NCBI GenBank assembly: GCA_025716815.1
Contig: JAIXMN010000002.1
Location: forward strand, 1,612,001 to 1,676,000
Length of the DNA stretch: 64,000 nucleotides
Source of the DNA: Dichotomocladium elegans
Lineage: Eukaryota; Mucoromycota; Mucoromycetes; Mucorales; Lichtheimiaceae
Reading direction: 5' to 3'
Shown: piece after piece, positions 1 to 11,881 of the stretch
Layout: the number at the start of each line of letters is the position of its first letter
Numbering within the stretch: the first letter of the stretch is position 1
Made by a program: the position numbers and the translations under genes
The notes under the pieces: generated by a model
Told to the model about the DNA's origin: nothing
What the model saw: only the letters and a program-made list of their open reading frames with translations
Databases searched by the model: none

Positions 1-5
1 AGTGA

Positions 6-213
6 TCTAGATAAAGGCTCTACACCAGGGTATGTGCAATCGGGTATATCGTTGCAATTCTTTCTAGAATTTTATCCAGCAAGTATCAACCTGTTTTTAA
101 AAATCATGGTTACCATTTTTCTGGACAATGGTCAACATTCTGGACACGCATAACCTGTAGTTAGGTTGTGACTCTATAATTGTACATACCATGGTGTAGA
201 GCCTTTATCTAGA
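6..213. mobile_element. MITE with 34-bp terminal inverted repeats
   Basis: Positions 6-39 and 180-213 are inverted copies of each other with about three mismatches. Each end carries TCTAGATAAAGGCTCTACAC at its outer side. The 140-bp interior has no open frame. The palindromic TCTAGA at both tips could hide a TA target duplication, as expected of a Tc1/mariner-derived non-autonomous element, but this superfamily assignment is inference. I saw no second copy in the window. Confidence 0.8.
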
Positions 214-1586
214 CTAATGCGAGCAATGTAAGCGAGCATTGGATGACCTCCATAGTGGTAACTTCGCATAGAACCTGCTCCTTCAATCAGGATGTCTGTA
301 TCCTTTCGCTTGAGATTGTGTGTGGAAAGTTACTTTTACAAGACAGATTACACAGGGATCCTGTATACGAACAAGTAAATAGAGGAGAGCACACTTCCTC
401 TCTTCAAGGACATAGTCATTCGATTCAGAGCAGCAATGTTCATAAAAAACATGTCACTTTATGCAGTGGATGGTGTAAACAGACACTAATAAGTTGTGAC
501 ACTCGAAGGTAGTGGACTTTATTAGAGAAAAGAATGAAGATGAATAATACGAATGTATATCTGTATAAACTTAATCGCTATCCTGTCACAAATCTCAGGA
601 CACGGCACTTTATATGTTGGCAAAGGAACTGATTGCTTTTTCCAGAATGACAAATGTGTATGGAAAGATAGAAAAAGTTGACACATTTTATAAAGGTGAG
701 TACCGCGCTTTTGAGCGATATCATATCCTCATGTACGCAGCGTTTGATTTTCGCCTTACGCAAACATTTCTTGGAAAATGTGGCTTTTGAATCGAGAGGC
801 ATGACACTCTAGTTTAAGAGATGGTGCATATCATGTTGATATCCAATGCGTTAGTGAAATGCACCGCCAAATAATGGGTTAGACGCTTTATATCCTATAT
901 CAATAATTATGCGTTTTTTCCAGCTACATCTTCAGTTCAGTATGAGACGACAGATATTCGTCTATTGACGTGTTTTCGAATCAATATATTCTGTACTATC
1001 GCCCCTCGCTGAGTTCAATTCCATGGCTCAGCAAAGCCTGCACCTGAGTGATTCCAGTAGCTGCTTTTCTCTTTACCCGATATAGCACAATAAAGTTAAA
1101 TAAGCTATGTATGCGCCATCGAGAACTGACAACCGGCTATCAACCTCGAACCATTGGTGAAGAACGTCTACGTTATCTGGCATTTCAAATGAAACCATTG
1201 GTCACTACAAATACTATGACTGATCTCTGCAGAGGACGAATCGAAACAGTATCTGTAAAATTCCTCGGCTTGTTCTTCACAACATAACGATAACTCATCG
1301 CAATATCACAATAGCTTCAACACCAGAACCTCAAGAAAGTACATAGATAACCTGAAACTGAAAACATTTGCTTTATATGAGACACCAGCTGTAATAGTGA
1401 GACAGCATTTGTCGCTGTGCTATGGTTGAGGATGAAATGGCTGTAAAAAGGTTCTGGAAGGTAATTGTTATGGTCATTACATCCATTATATTTCATATTG
1501 AAAAAGCAGGGCGATATCGCTGCCATGCTTGTAACAATCATTGAGGGAAAAGTAAGGGGAACGAAGACATAGTATTATGTATATAT
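214..1586. other. Intergenic stretch, no gene recognised
   Basis: This 1.4-kb stretch is AT-rich with only short open frames that lack family motifs or a credible exon chain. It separates the left-end MITE from the 3' end of the methyltransferase gene. I see no RNA gene or repeat in it. Confidence 0.5.
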
Positions 1587-3046
1587 TTAAATGCTGTTCT
1601 CCGCCGGCTTCTGCGCAAAAGCACGCGTCCACTGGACAGTGGTTTTGTTGAGTTTACATTCTTCACCGACATCTTTAATAAATTTCTCGTGGACACCAGG
1701 TTCTTCGAATTCGGGATGGACGCTGGCGTAAGCTGATTTTGTAGATTTCATCAGTTCCTCGAAATCATTCCTGCAACGTAGTCAGTAAAACATGGCATAA
1801 GCCTTAGCTTTATAGGCATATGTATGCTCACCAGAATAGTTCCCCTATCTTCCCGCCATGGTTGAGCGGAGCGTCAAACGTACGCTTCTGGATGTTTATA
1901 AAACCGGCGTCGGAGAGCATCTGCATAAGATTGGAACCAAGATCGGGGTCCATGCCACCCGCGGCCAAAACTTTGAAAGCTTTTACTTTGTTAAAGGCTT
2001 ATTCCAGTTAGTCAGGTACTATAAATCCTTACTTATATTATTTCCGGATTCCGTGATGGGTCCTAGATTGTTCATTTGAACGAACGAGATCTGAGAGATT
2101 CACACACATCAGTACGTTGGTGTGGGAAGAGATATTGGATACCCAGAAGGCAGTCGAAAATTGCTTTACCTCTGTAAGTTCAATCCAACCTCCAGGTTTT
2201 AAAGTGAGCTTTAGGTTCTCGATTACCTAGTAGATAAATCGGTATATTAGGATGATATTCCATATATGTCCTTCATAGGTTTTTATGTTAACTATTTTGT
2301 ACCGCCCTCCTTCACACATCAATATATTACCTTCGGCCAGTCGTTTTTTTTAATACCGGCAATAACTAGTCGCTGGTGAATATACCCAAAGTAATCTTTT
2401 TCGAATGGAGGATCATCCATAATATTATGGACACAGAACTCTGAATTCTTTGGCTTGATTTGGTCCGGGAATCGAGAAGAAACATCAGTACCATAGAATT
2501 TTGAGTTCGGGAACATGGTCGCCATATCAAGCATCCATGTTCCAGGTCCTGCATATGAAGTGCGAGAAGAATGCATTTTGTAGCACAAGGTTTTTGTATC
2601 TATTAGAATACATGATGCGTACCACAAGCAGAATCGAGAACATTTGTTCCATCTTTTAGGGTTTGTTCAACAGGAGCGTCGAAATTGGAACCAAACCCTA
2701 ATTTGAGCGCCCAATGCTGAATATGCAAGCGGTCGTCATCTATAAGAATTGCTTTACGGTAAATACTACATAGAGAACTCATGGATTTCCCTAGTGCGAA
2801 TAAATGCTAACCTTGGGCATCGTTGGGCAAAATATATACTACATTTTCATCGTCATTGAAACGGCGACCGTTTTCATACCGGTTCGACTGGGTACTCTGG
2901 CTGATCTGAACAGGGCTCGGCGTGTCTGTAGCAGGAGGTCCAGATGTAATATCAGATGTGGTAGACATATTGTTCTTGGCGTTATCTTCTTTTCTATTTT
3001 TTTTAAGATCTCTGGTAAAGGTTCTGAGAACACCAAAACAACCCAT
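1587..3046 (-). CDS. Class I SAM-dependent methyltransferase, about six exons
   Basis: A Rossmann-fold methyltransferase is spread over about six exons with GT-AG introns. The N-terminal exon (about 2810-3046) begins MGCFGVLRTF, so Gly2-Cys3 could be myristoylated and palmitoylated, followed by a low-complexity Ser/Thr/Pro stretch. The core begins with RRFNDDENVVYILPND and DRLHIQHW. The SAM-binding motif I VLDSACGPGTW is rebuilt across an intron near 2575, followed by FPNSKFYGTDVSS (acidic loop) and DYFGYIHQRLV. LKPGGWIELTE follows another intron near 2200, and the C-terminus runs through MDPDLGSNLMQMLSDAGF to KPAENSI. This order matches fungal methyltransferases of the Methyltransf_25 type. 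The substrate cannot be told. One short intron near 2010-2060 has two possible acceptors. The start at 3046 is chosen because it gives the MGCF N-terminus; a non-AUG extension upstream is less likely. Confidence 0.82.
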
Positions 3047-4260
3047 GCAAGTTGGGGTGAATAAAACAGACAAAAATTAGCGTAGATGGGAAATAACGTT
3101 ACCAACAAATTTATATTGAATCGACAACCATCTCGTGCTAGAAGATTTACAAGCTTGTGCAAGTGTGTGTGCACAATTGTAATACGTAATACACAGCGTT
3201 CCGATATCACAGACCCTTCGGAGTGAGTGTCATAGCTGTCACACTGTCACGATGTTCTTTAAGCTATCATAGTCTACATGTGGATGCCACAACTTTAAGT
3301 CATTGTGACACGCTGGTCAAGGATATACACTTCCTTCCCTCGTACCAGCGTTAAAGCTGGGCGACGTTTCCTCATATTATAGTCCGCGCTAGTTTTGCGA
3401 CTTATCGAAAGCTTTTCATTCCCATTTAGTCGTTGATTTCACGGTATCCAAGTTATTGTGATAATGTCTCCGTGAAGATCGTCGAGTAATTAGCATATGA
3501 AAATGTCATCTTGCATCACACATATGCCCCGTTATATTTTAGTAAGCATGAGTTTAACAAAACTCTTCCTATTATAGATCGAATCTCTTGTATTACGTTC
3601 AAATCTCATAACAAACGTACGTACAAATGGGTGCAAAACGTACCTCTTGCTATGTACATTATTTTTTTCAAAAAGAAAGATGCTGCACTAGCAGGTAAAA
3701 GGACTTGGCATCTTTGGATTAAGACATATTTGGGAGCATTGAACGTCGTTAGCCAACAAAAATATTATTTCTTCACCATATCCTTTACCTCGGCGTTCAT
3801 GTCAACGAGGTTAGTCAGTAGATCTGGTCGAAATCCATCATGTAGAGGAACAGAAAGGGTGGAGCAGAGGTAGTAGTAATGAGAGAGTTAACGCCAGATA
3901 CGGGTGGCCGGCGTCTTCTTTGCAAAGCTAATATGACCTCACTGCTATTGATGTACTTAAAGCCTTCTCAAGCACAACTTGAAAAATATAATTTTGCCAT
4001 GGTAAGGCTACATTGCATATCTCTAACCGAGTCTCTGTTCCTTCGTCTGAATATCTGAATGCGTTCGTTTAGAGATATGAAACAGTAACTTCAAAGTTGG
4101 GTTTCTGATACTGCCACTAGGCAAGAGCATCATCTAATTGGATCAAACCAGCGGAATCAAAATCGATAAAGCTCAGTTTACGGGAAATGTGGGGAAAGGC
4201 TATGACAAATGACCACCGAACTCGTACCTGCTTCCCCTTCTATTCTTTCCCTGAATAATA
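3047..4260. other. Divergent intergenic region between methyltransferase and PEX1
   Basis: This 1.2-kb region lies between two divergently transcribed genes and should hold both promoters. The longest plus frame (3511-3873) has no recognisable domain and no exon partners. No repeat or RNA gene was recognised. Confidence 0.5.
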
Positions 4261-7200
4261 ATGCCGAAGCAGTTAATAGTGCAGTTTACCCCCGTTCGAA
4301 CCTGTCTCGTCAACCTCCCAAATCAATGGGCTAATGCGCTGCTGGATCAGCGCAAGGTACGATTTCAGCTCGGACACTCTCGAGCGCCTTCTTTTCCACG
4401 TTAGTCAAAGCCGACGCTGACTGTTTTATTCAAAGATGCCCCAAAATGTTGTGCTAGAAATCAGCTGGTCGACCAAAAAAGATGGAAGCAACAAGAAAAC
4501 AACTTATTGCGGCTGGTCAGGAGAAGCTTCCAAACCTCTCTCTCCGAATGCTGTGTTCATACATGGCGAGAATAGCAAATTGGAGGTGCTTGAAATGGAC
4601 CCACAGCTTGGACAGGCGATAGGTATAGACGAAGGACAAAAGGTAGAGCTATTTTGACAAAGGAGGAATAAAGTTGTGAAAGACTTGGAGATTATGATTA
4701 ACAAGTACGCGATCGCTTGGCCTAGGTTAATGTCGAATTTTGCCGCAATATCTCGGACTGTGCCTCTGTTCACGTCGAACCCTATACGGAGGATGATTGG
4801 GAAATTTTGGTAGGTGAATGCGATCAAAACCGGATGTGCTCATTATGGCAACGGGGTAGTTTTTGACACGTGAAAACAATTCGGCAGGAACTCCATGCTG
4901 GCTATGTCGAAGAAAATTTACTCAGCCAGATCCGTGCCATCTATACAAACCAGCTCATGTGCGTATGGATCCATGGCCGGACACTGGTTCGACTCAGAGT
5001 GGGTAAGTTTTCGAGAGCAAAGATCCAAGGCCTGATGAGATGACGGAGATGGGGGAGAAAACAGCTTAGTCATGCTTTCCTTCTATTTTCAAGCCGATCT
5101 GGATCCCAAAGGGGCGGTTTTAAAGCTGACAACAAACTCCGAGGTCATCGTCTCGCCAAAGATCAGGAAACAGCCAAAGCAACTAGCCGAACAGGCTGCC
5201 AGTCTAATCAAGGAACAGAAATCAACACCGCACCTTTGCCTTCGCATCCTTCCTATCTCTTCTCTGTTGGAGCATGAAGAGATCGCTGTGATTCACCCAG
5301 ACACAGCTGGTGATCTGACGGGCTCCGAACTTGTACGTCTGTCTAAGGTTGTCCCTGAATTTGCGCGACAAAAAGGTGCTAGCAACAATAACGAGGATGT
5401 GGCTACCGGAAACGAGTCCGCAATTGGCGACGCATCTCGTTCCAAGGCTCTATATATCCCCTTTGACCTGTCGAAATCAGTTCCTCGGAATCACATTTAT
5501 GTTGGAAAATCAGCACGGATGACACTCGACCTTAATGACTTTGATATTGTAAAGTGAGTGCAAACAGACATAAATGTGAAATAGGTAAAGGAGACTAACA
5601 TGAGACTAGGGTAGCAACTGTGATAACCAAGAGTAACCCATCGGTGTCTGTGATATTAAGACATTTCGTGTCGCCTACTGCCACAAATACATCTTCAATC
5701 CGCTTGGGTCTAGATTCGAAGTAAGATTATGGTAAAATAACTTTACATTACATTAAGCACTCATCAAACGGATAGTGCTCAAGTACAGGCCCAGCAAAAA
5801 GCAGAACGTGATACTGCTATAATACAAGCTTTTAGGGGTAATTTTAACAAATCAAGAAAAAGGCCTACAAAGTAATAGGGCTCATACTGACATTCGCATA
5901 GATCGACTTTTATCCTCTGCATCTGAGAAGCTCATAATCAATAATGGCAGTATTTATCAATTATCACCCAGCAGCCTCGAGTCATCCAAGTTTCTCATCC
6001 AATTCGGACAAAAGAAGGGCTTGTTTTCCGGGCTGAATGGAAATGTGCCTCGCCCTGATAGTGGCGCAGAACAATATACTATTATCAAAAAATCACAACT
6101 GAAAGATTTACAAATCGAAGTTGGAGAGGACGCTTTGCACCAAGTTTCGGAAGATACTTCGAAGACAAATGGTCAAACGTAAGTCGGGATATTCCCTGAC
6201 ATACCCAGTGAAGTAACATCCAATTTTGCTTATTAGGTATGAACAAGCCCCTGTTATGGGAGGTGTAGGGCCAATATATGCGCAGATCCGCCAGTACACA
6301 CTCGCCAACCTTGCTCGGAAAGAACTGAAGGATTCATTATCTGTGCCTGGTAGGAAAGGGAAATAAAGATGTGAAGATAGACATGCAGCTAAGCTATTAA
6401 TATTGATAGGTTGTGGTGGTATCCTGGTTACAGGTGCCCATGGTGCTGGCAAAACGAGTCTCGTCAGAAAATTAATCCAAGATTTGCGCTCGGATCCGAC
6501 AGCATTGATATGTGAGTATTGCATGACGACGCAGGTGCCAACTATGATAATGACACACACTTTCTATTTCAGATACCCGTGAGGTGAACTGTGCAGAGAT
6601 CGCCGACGAACGTGTGCCGACGTTCAAAGATCTGCTGCAGCAATGGTTTGACGAAGCTGCATGGCATGCACCATCGTTAATCTTCCTCAATGATATCGAT
6701 CGGCTTGTACCTGCTGAAGTCGAGGTCAGAAATCTGCGAACATATGGAAACCCATGCGCTAACATGTTACCGTAGCACGCTGATTCAACTAGATCAAGGC
6801 ACCTCGCAGAGCTTTTCTTGAGAATGGCTCTTCACATGACTAAAAGGCATCCCATCATGATTATTGCCACTTCTCAGCAGCAACAGTCGCTTCATCCAGT
6901 ACTTACTGCTAATCATGTGTTTACGGAATTGAAACATTTGAATCCGCCAACACGAGATGAACGCAAAGAGGTAATATTCTTGATTACTGCGTAGATATTG
7001 ATCTTAATATCATTGCAGATTATGGAAACTATCATGAGCAATGGCCCAGCTGTTCTTCAACGTAGTTTGCCGCGGATTGACCTTGTTGCAGTAGCATCTG
7101 AAACAGAAGGGTACCTTGCGGCCGATCTAAAAGCTCTGATCGAGCGCACCGTTCATGAGGGTGCCGTCCGAAGCATTAAAGATCGAAGGCCTGAGGATCA

Positions 7201-8737
7201 AGAGAAATCCGAAGAGCTTCAGTTGACCCAGATTGATTTCACCAAAGCACGTGAAGATTTCGTTCCTTCTTCACTCCGAGGTGTCAAGTTGCAAAGTTCT
7301 GGGGTCATGTGGTCTGATATTGGTGGTCTGAATGAAACACGAAGAGCATTACTTGAAACTCTGGAATGGCCTACAAAATATGCTGCTGTTTTTTGTCAAA
7401 GTCCTTTACGTTTGCGATCCGGGTAAGCTTTTGACTAAGGAAAGAACAAATTGGAACCAGTTTGGCTTAGCATCTCGTTCAGTCTTCTGTTATATGGTTA
7501 TCCTGGTTGCGGGAAAACGCTACTTGCCTCAGCGGTTGCCAAAGAATGTGGTCTCAACTTCATTAGTGTCAAGGGCCCTGAAATTCTCAATAAGTACATC
7601 GGCGCCAGTGAGAAGTCTGTACGCGATTTATTCGAGCGTGCCCAGGCTGCGAAACCGTGTGTTTTGTTTTTTGATGAATTTGATTCAATTGCTCCTCGAA
7701 GGTGTGTCAGAGAGAAGGCCCGCTTCGTTATTATCTTGAGATTTATAATTAATACGTATGAAAATATGTAGAGGCCACGACAGTACAGGCGTTACCGATC
7801 GAGTAGTCAACCAGATGCTCACCCAGATGGATGGTGCTGAAGGTCTGGACGGTGTTTATGTTTTAGCAGCCACCAGGTGAGCAGTTGTTTGTTATTTATG
7901 ATGCTTGGCATTGGTCACGGTACTGACTATATTTGAAATTGTTATAATAGTCGACCTGATCTCATTGATCCTGCACTCCTTCGACCTGGTCGTTTGGATA
8001 AGTCCTTGCTATGCGGAATGCCTGATTTGGAAGAGAGGCTCGAGGTAAATAGATGTGTACCTTTCGAAATTCGGTTGGATGACTGAATGCGATATATAGA
8101 TCCTGCAGGCGCTATCACGCAAGATGGTCCTTGCACAAGATGTCGACCTGAGAAAATTTGCAGAGAAGACAGAAGGATTCTCAGGAGCTGATTTGCAAGG
8201 TTTCTTGTACAACGCTCATCTGGAGGCTATTCACGGAGCTATTAATATTGAAACCTTCAAGGATCAGCAGAAAAAGGAAAAGAAAACCAAGCAACAGGAG
8301 GCTAGCACTAACGATTTTGTGATGGTCAGGCCGCAGACCCCAGCCACAGGACAAAAAGCAATAGCGCCCCCATTAACGCTCGCCGAAAAAGGACAGATCT
8401 CACAACGGGTAGGGTCCTATCCGAAATAGATAACAAAATACTGACAATGAGTGGTACCTAGCTGGCATTGATCAAGAAGAGCGTACTCGCTTCGGCATCC
8501 CAACACAGGAGTAGCGTCGCAAAAGACCCTATCAACCCGAACGTGACTGCAACCCATGCGGCGGTTATCACAACAGCAAACCTAGAAAAGTCGCTCAAGG
8601 GAACCCGGGCATCCATTACCGCCGAAGAGTACATGCGGCTATCCATGATATACAATGAATTTGTAACAGGCCGAACAGGCGAGCTGCCCTCCGGCGAAGG
8701 GGCAAAGGGAATCGGCAAACGGACTACGCTGGGCTAG
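4261..8737 (+). CDS. PEX1: Peroxin-1, AAA+ ATPase of the peroxisomal import receptor export complex
   Basis: PEX1 pairs with PEX6 to form the hexameric AAA+ motor that pulls ubiquitinated PEX5 from the peroxisome membrane. Exon 1 (4261-4356, [12 protein letters not shown]) is followed by more than ten further exons. The N-terminal double-psi barrel region spans 4261-5557, including [10 protein letters not shown] and [10 protein letters not shown]1 has Walker [11 protein letters not shown] near 6431-6460 and a weak Walker B LIFLNDID near 6690. D2 is well preserved: Walker [11 protein letters not shown] near 7500, Walker [11 protein letters not shown] near 7665, and the second region of homology with [14 protein letters not shown] near 7960. 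The pattern of a degenerate D1 and strong D2 is that of PEX1 rather than CDC48 or NSF. The protein ends [10 protein letters not shown] at 8737. The intron after the RLRSG codons (near 7422) rejoins directly to LLLYGYPG. Confidence 0.95.
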
Positions 8738-9016
8738 CTCAGGGTCACCTTGAGTTAGAATTCCGCCAATCACAAGACAGCTAAATTTAGAGTCAAAATG
8801 AATTCGCTGTTTCGGCCTTCTCCCCCCTTTTTCATTCACCCTCTTTTTTAAAAATATCAAAGCAGCGTTATTTTTAAAAGTTTTAATCCGAAAAAGACAG
8901 CCGACAGAAGCCGAACTGCATAATATATAGTAAGTTGCTACTTTTTGAGTCCGTGTACTGTTCTTTCCCAAAAACATGCTCCAGTAACATGGCTGGCAAC
9001 TTCCTAGCTGACAAGA

Positions 9017-11036
9017 ATGGGCCGCAAAAAAATCAAAATTCAGCCCATTAAAGATGATCGCAATCGTCAGGTGGGGCTTTGTCATGCCGCATTCTTTAGG
9101 GCTTGTCTTTGTCTTTCTTTCTCACCTATAATCTGCAGGTCACCTTTCTGAAACGAAAGCAGGGTCTCATGAAGAAGGCCTATGAATTGAGTGTCTTATG
9201 CGATTGTGAAATCGCCTTGATAATCTTCAACTCGAGCGGGAAGCTTGTGCAATATGCAAGCACCGAGATTGACAAGATTCTCTTAAAATATACTGACGTG
9301 AGTTGCTGAGCAAGGTCTCTATGTGTGAATAAGAAGCATATGACTCAAGACATTATGCTATTTTGTTTTCGCTGTTCAATACCCTCCCTTTCAGTACAGC
9401 GAACCCCACGAGAGCAAATCGAACGCGGACGTAAGTTAAGCGAGGCGGGTCAGGTTTTGAGGTCAGCACCTACTCACGTTAGTGTGACCGTGGCTGGGAT
9501 GTTCATAGTTTGTCAACACTGGTGATCAGGACGACGATGGCAGCAGGCTCGATGACGGTGGAGGGCCTGATGGAGAAGACATGCATGAAGAATCCTCTGT
9601 GCATTCCAATATTGAACCTCCTTCGATTGCTACTTCTCTCGCGCGCACAGCCCCAGGACCACCGCAGCAACAGCAACAGTATCAGCAACATCCTCCGTCC
9701 ACGGCGATGCAGTCGGCGCATGTGGGCTCGCAGATGAATGTTGCGCCGCCGCCGCCACCACCACCACCGGGACACCATCCTGGCCCGCCTGTCATGTATT
9801 ACCAGCACCCGCCGCAACCTCGCAACTATGGCTACACAATGCAACACCAGCAGCAGCATCATCATCAACAACAACAGCATCCGCCACCACCGCAACATCG
9901 AATGCATCCAAACTATGAGCTGTATGGGATGCATCAACATCAACCGGCTGCACCACCTCCACCTTCGGTGTATATGCCACCCCATGTAAGCGAAATTCAC
10001 ATACTGGGTTTCGTATTGTTGTTTTGAGGGAGGACAAAAACTCAGGCGAGAAGAGATACTGAAGCTGTGACAATATAGGGCGTGCATCACGGAGGTGCAC
10101 CGCTGCCTCCACCTCCACATTCACTACCACAGTTGCAGTATGCACCTCAGCAACAACAACCTCCGCCTGGCCAATCGCACCAACCACACAATCACCACAT
10201 GTACAACAGTATAGCAACCACTTCCACGCCACCTCTTCCGATGCCATCGTCGTCATCGTTACCACCCTCTCATCATCCGAGCCGTAGCAACAGCAGCACT
10301 CCAGGGAGTAGTGGTACAACAGGGGGACTGGCATATCCGGTTAGTGCTAGTGGTGCATCGCCATCCTCATCGACAGTCGAACCGCCGAGCAATAGTAACG
10401 GTAGTCCGCACCAATCCAACATGCCTAGTCCAACGCCTTCAGCTACAAGCCATCATAGCCATGGGAAGCAAAAGGCGCCACCTAAATTGCGGGTCCAAAT
10501 CCCGGGCGAATCGTCCATGCAACCGGGAGCAATCAAAGCGGAAGAAGATGCTGACATTAAGCTAGAGGAAAAGACTGAAAATGACAAGTTTGCCAAACCA
10601 GCGACCCCGAACCGTGCCACTGCTGCAGAACCTAGTACAGCTGTCGGACCACCCTCAGCACTCCCATCACAGTTTGCACAGAACCTGTTCTCTCCTAGCA
10701 CATTCTATCCAGAATTTTATCAGCAAAATGAGCTTCCGAGCCCATTGAATTTCTCGGCGACACCAACTACGGCTCATGCGTTTAACTGGCCTACTCCTTC
10801 GTCGTCAGCACAAACATCAACAGCACGGGACTATAAACCATCACCGCTAGCGAAACTGGAAAATACTTCTTCTAGGTAGAATATAGCAAAGAACATGGTT
10901 TTCTGTGTGTCTTCGTATAACCAATGCGTGTACACTTTTTTTTAGCCATGACGCGAAACGATCTGCAGAGGATGACAATGACGGTAGCAATGGTTCCGGT
11001 AGTGAGCAACCATCCAAGAAGGCCAGGGCAGTCTAA
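9017..11036 (+). CDS. MEF2/RLM1-type MADS-box transcription factor
   Basis: The first two exons encode a complete MADS box: [18 protein letters not shown] (9017-9070), then [35 protein letters not shown] and the exon end KILLKYTD (to about 9297). The next exon, [12 protein letters not shown], fits the MEF2-type extension. This class includes yeast Rlm1/Smp1, which act downstream of the cell-wall-integrity MAP kinase. The rest (9530-10876) is low complexity: polyproline, polyglutamine, His/Gln runs and Ser/Pro stretches with several possible proline-directed phosphorylation sites. A final short exon (10948-11036) adds a basic-acidic tail ending PSKKARAV. The gene lies 280 bp downstream of PEX1 on the same strand. 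Target genes cannot be read from sequence. Confidence 0.93.
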
Positions 11037-11881
11037 CAATCGAAGAGAATGAATAACATGGCATCCATATGCGTTGTTATTTCTATCGTCTCTTCTGTAT
11101 ATATCATTGTCATCTACTTTTATCCCCCCTCTCCAAAGTACAATATCTATTCCCGGGTTTTATCCTTATCCTTTGTCTTTTTCCTTTCCCAAGTCATCTT
11201 TAGAATTTCCGCCTGTGCCATCCAGTGCAATAAAAAAGCACGCGCCTTTCAATATCTGATTTGCACATATTGCCAATGATGAAAGGAAACAGAAAGAGTG
11301 ATGCAATACCGCGATGATCTTGAGAACGGACCGAGGATAAATTATAGTACGCGATCACCTGATATCGGACAAACTTTTCATTTAACAGGAGCATATCTAC
11401 GCAGAGCATTATTTTCCTTTTCTGCGCCCTGCATCTAAGAACAAAAATACAGGGTAAAGGCCATTCACAGGCTTTTGCGGAAAAAGGAGAGCATCCACAA
11501 TTCCGGAAGTGATATGGAACACAGCAGGATGAAGGAACCAGTCGATCTTGTGTGCAATGCGCCATAGCCACCTCTAAAGAAAAAGGTCCTTAGGCATTGG
11601 TGTGTTCTCTTTCTTTGTACCTAATTATTCTAGGGCTGACGGTCTAATCCCTGACAGTTGACGACAAATGGACCTTTCCCCCAGTGGCTCCCTCGGTGGA
11701 TGAATAACTGACCTCTTTCTCGCGGTCAGAGAGAGAGAGAGAGATGGATGGGCTTCCAACCGCCCCCCCCCCATGTTAGAGCGGTTTGCCTTTTTACTCC
11801 GCTCAAGCACTTAAACGTCCGACAGACTATCATCTGGTCTCACGGTTCCTTCCTACTTTCACTGCAAGTTCCCCCCCCGCT
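11037..11881. other. Intergenic region upstream of the RS-domain gene
   Basis: About 850 bp lie between two plus-strand genes. It contains a (GA)n tract near 11728-11745 and C-runs near 11763 and 11873, typical of promoter or 5' leader sequence here. No gene was recognised. Confidence 0.45.

Noticed and set aside
3511..3873. 120-codon plus frame between methyltransferase and PEX1
   Set aside because: AT-rich composition, no domain, no neighbouring exons in frame.
9503..10334. Long minus-strand frames opposite the MADS-box gene
   Set aside because: They are mirror images of the polyQ/polyP coding repeats and have no start context or motifs; the plus strand has the MADS box and clean splice sites.
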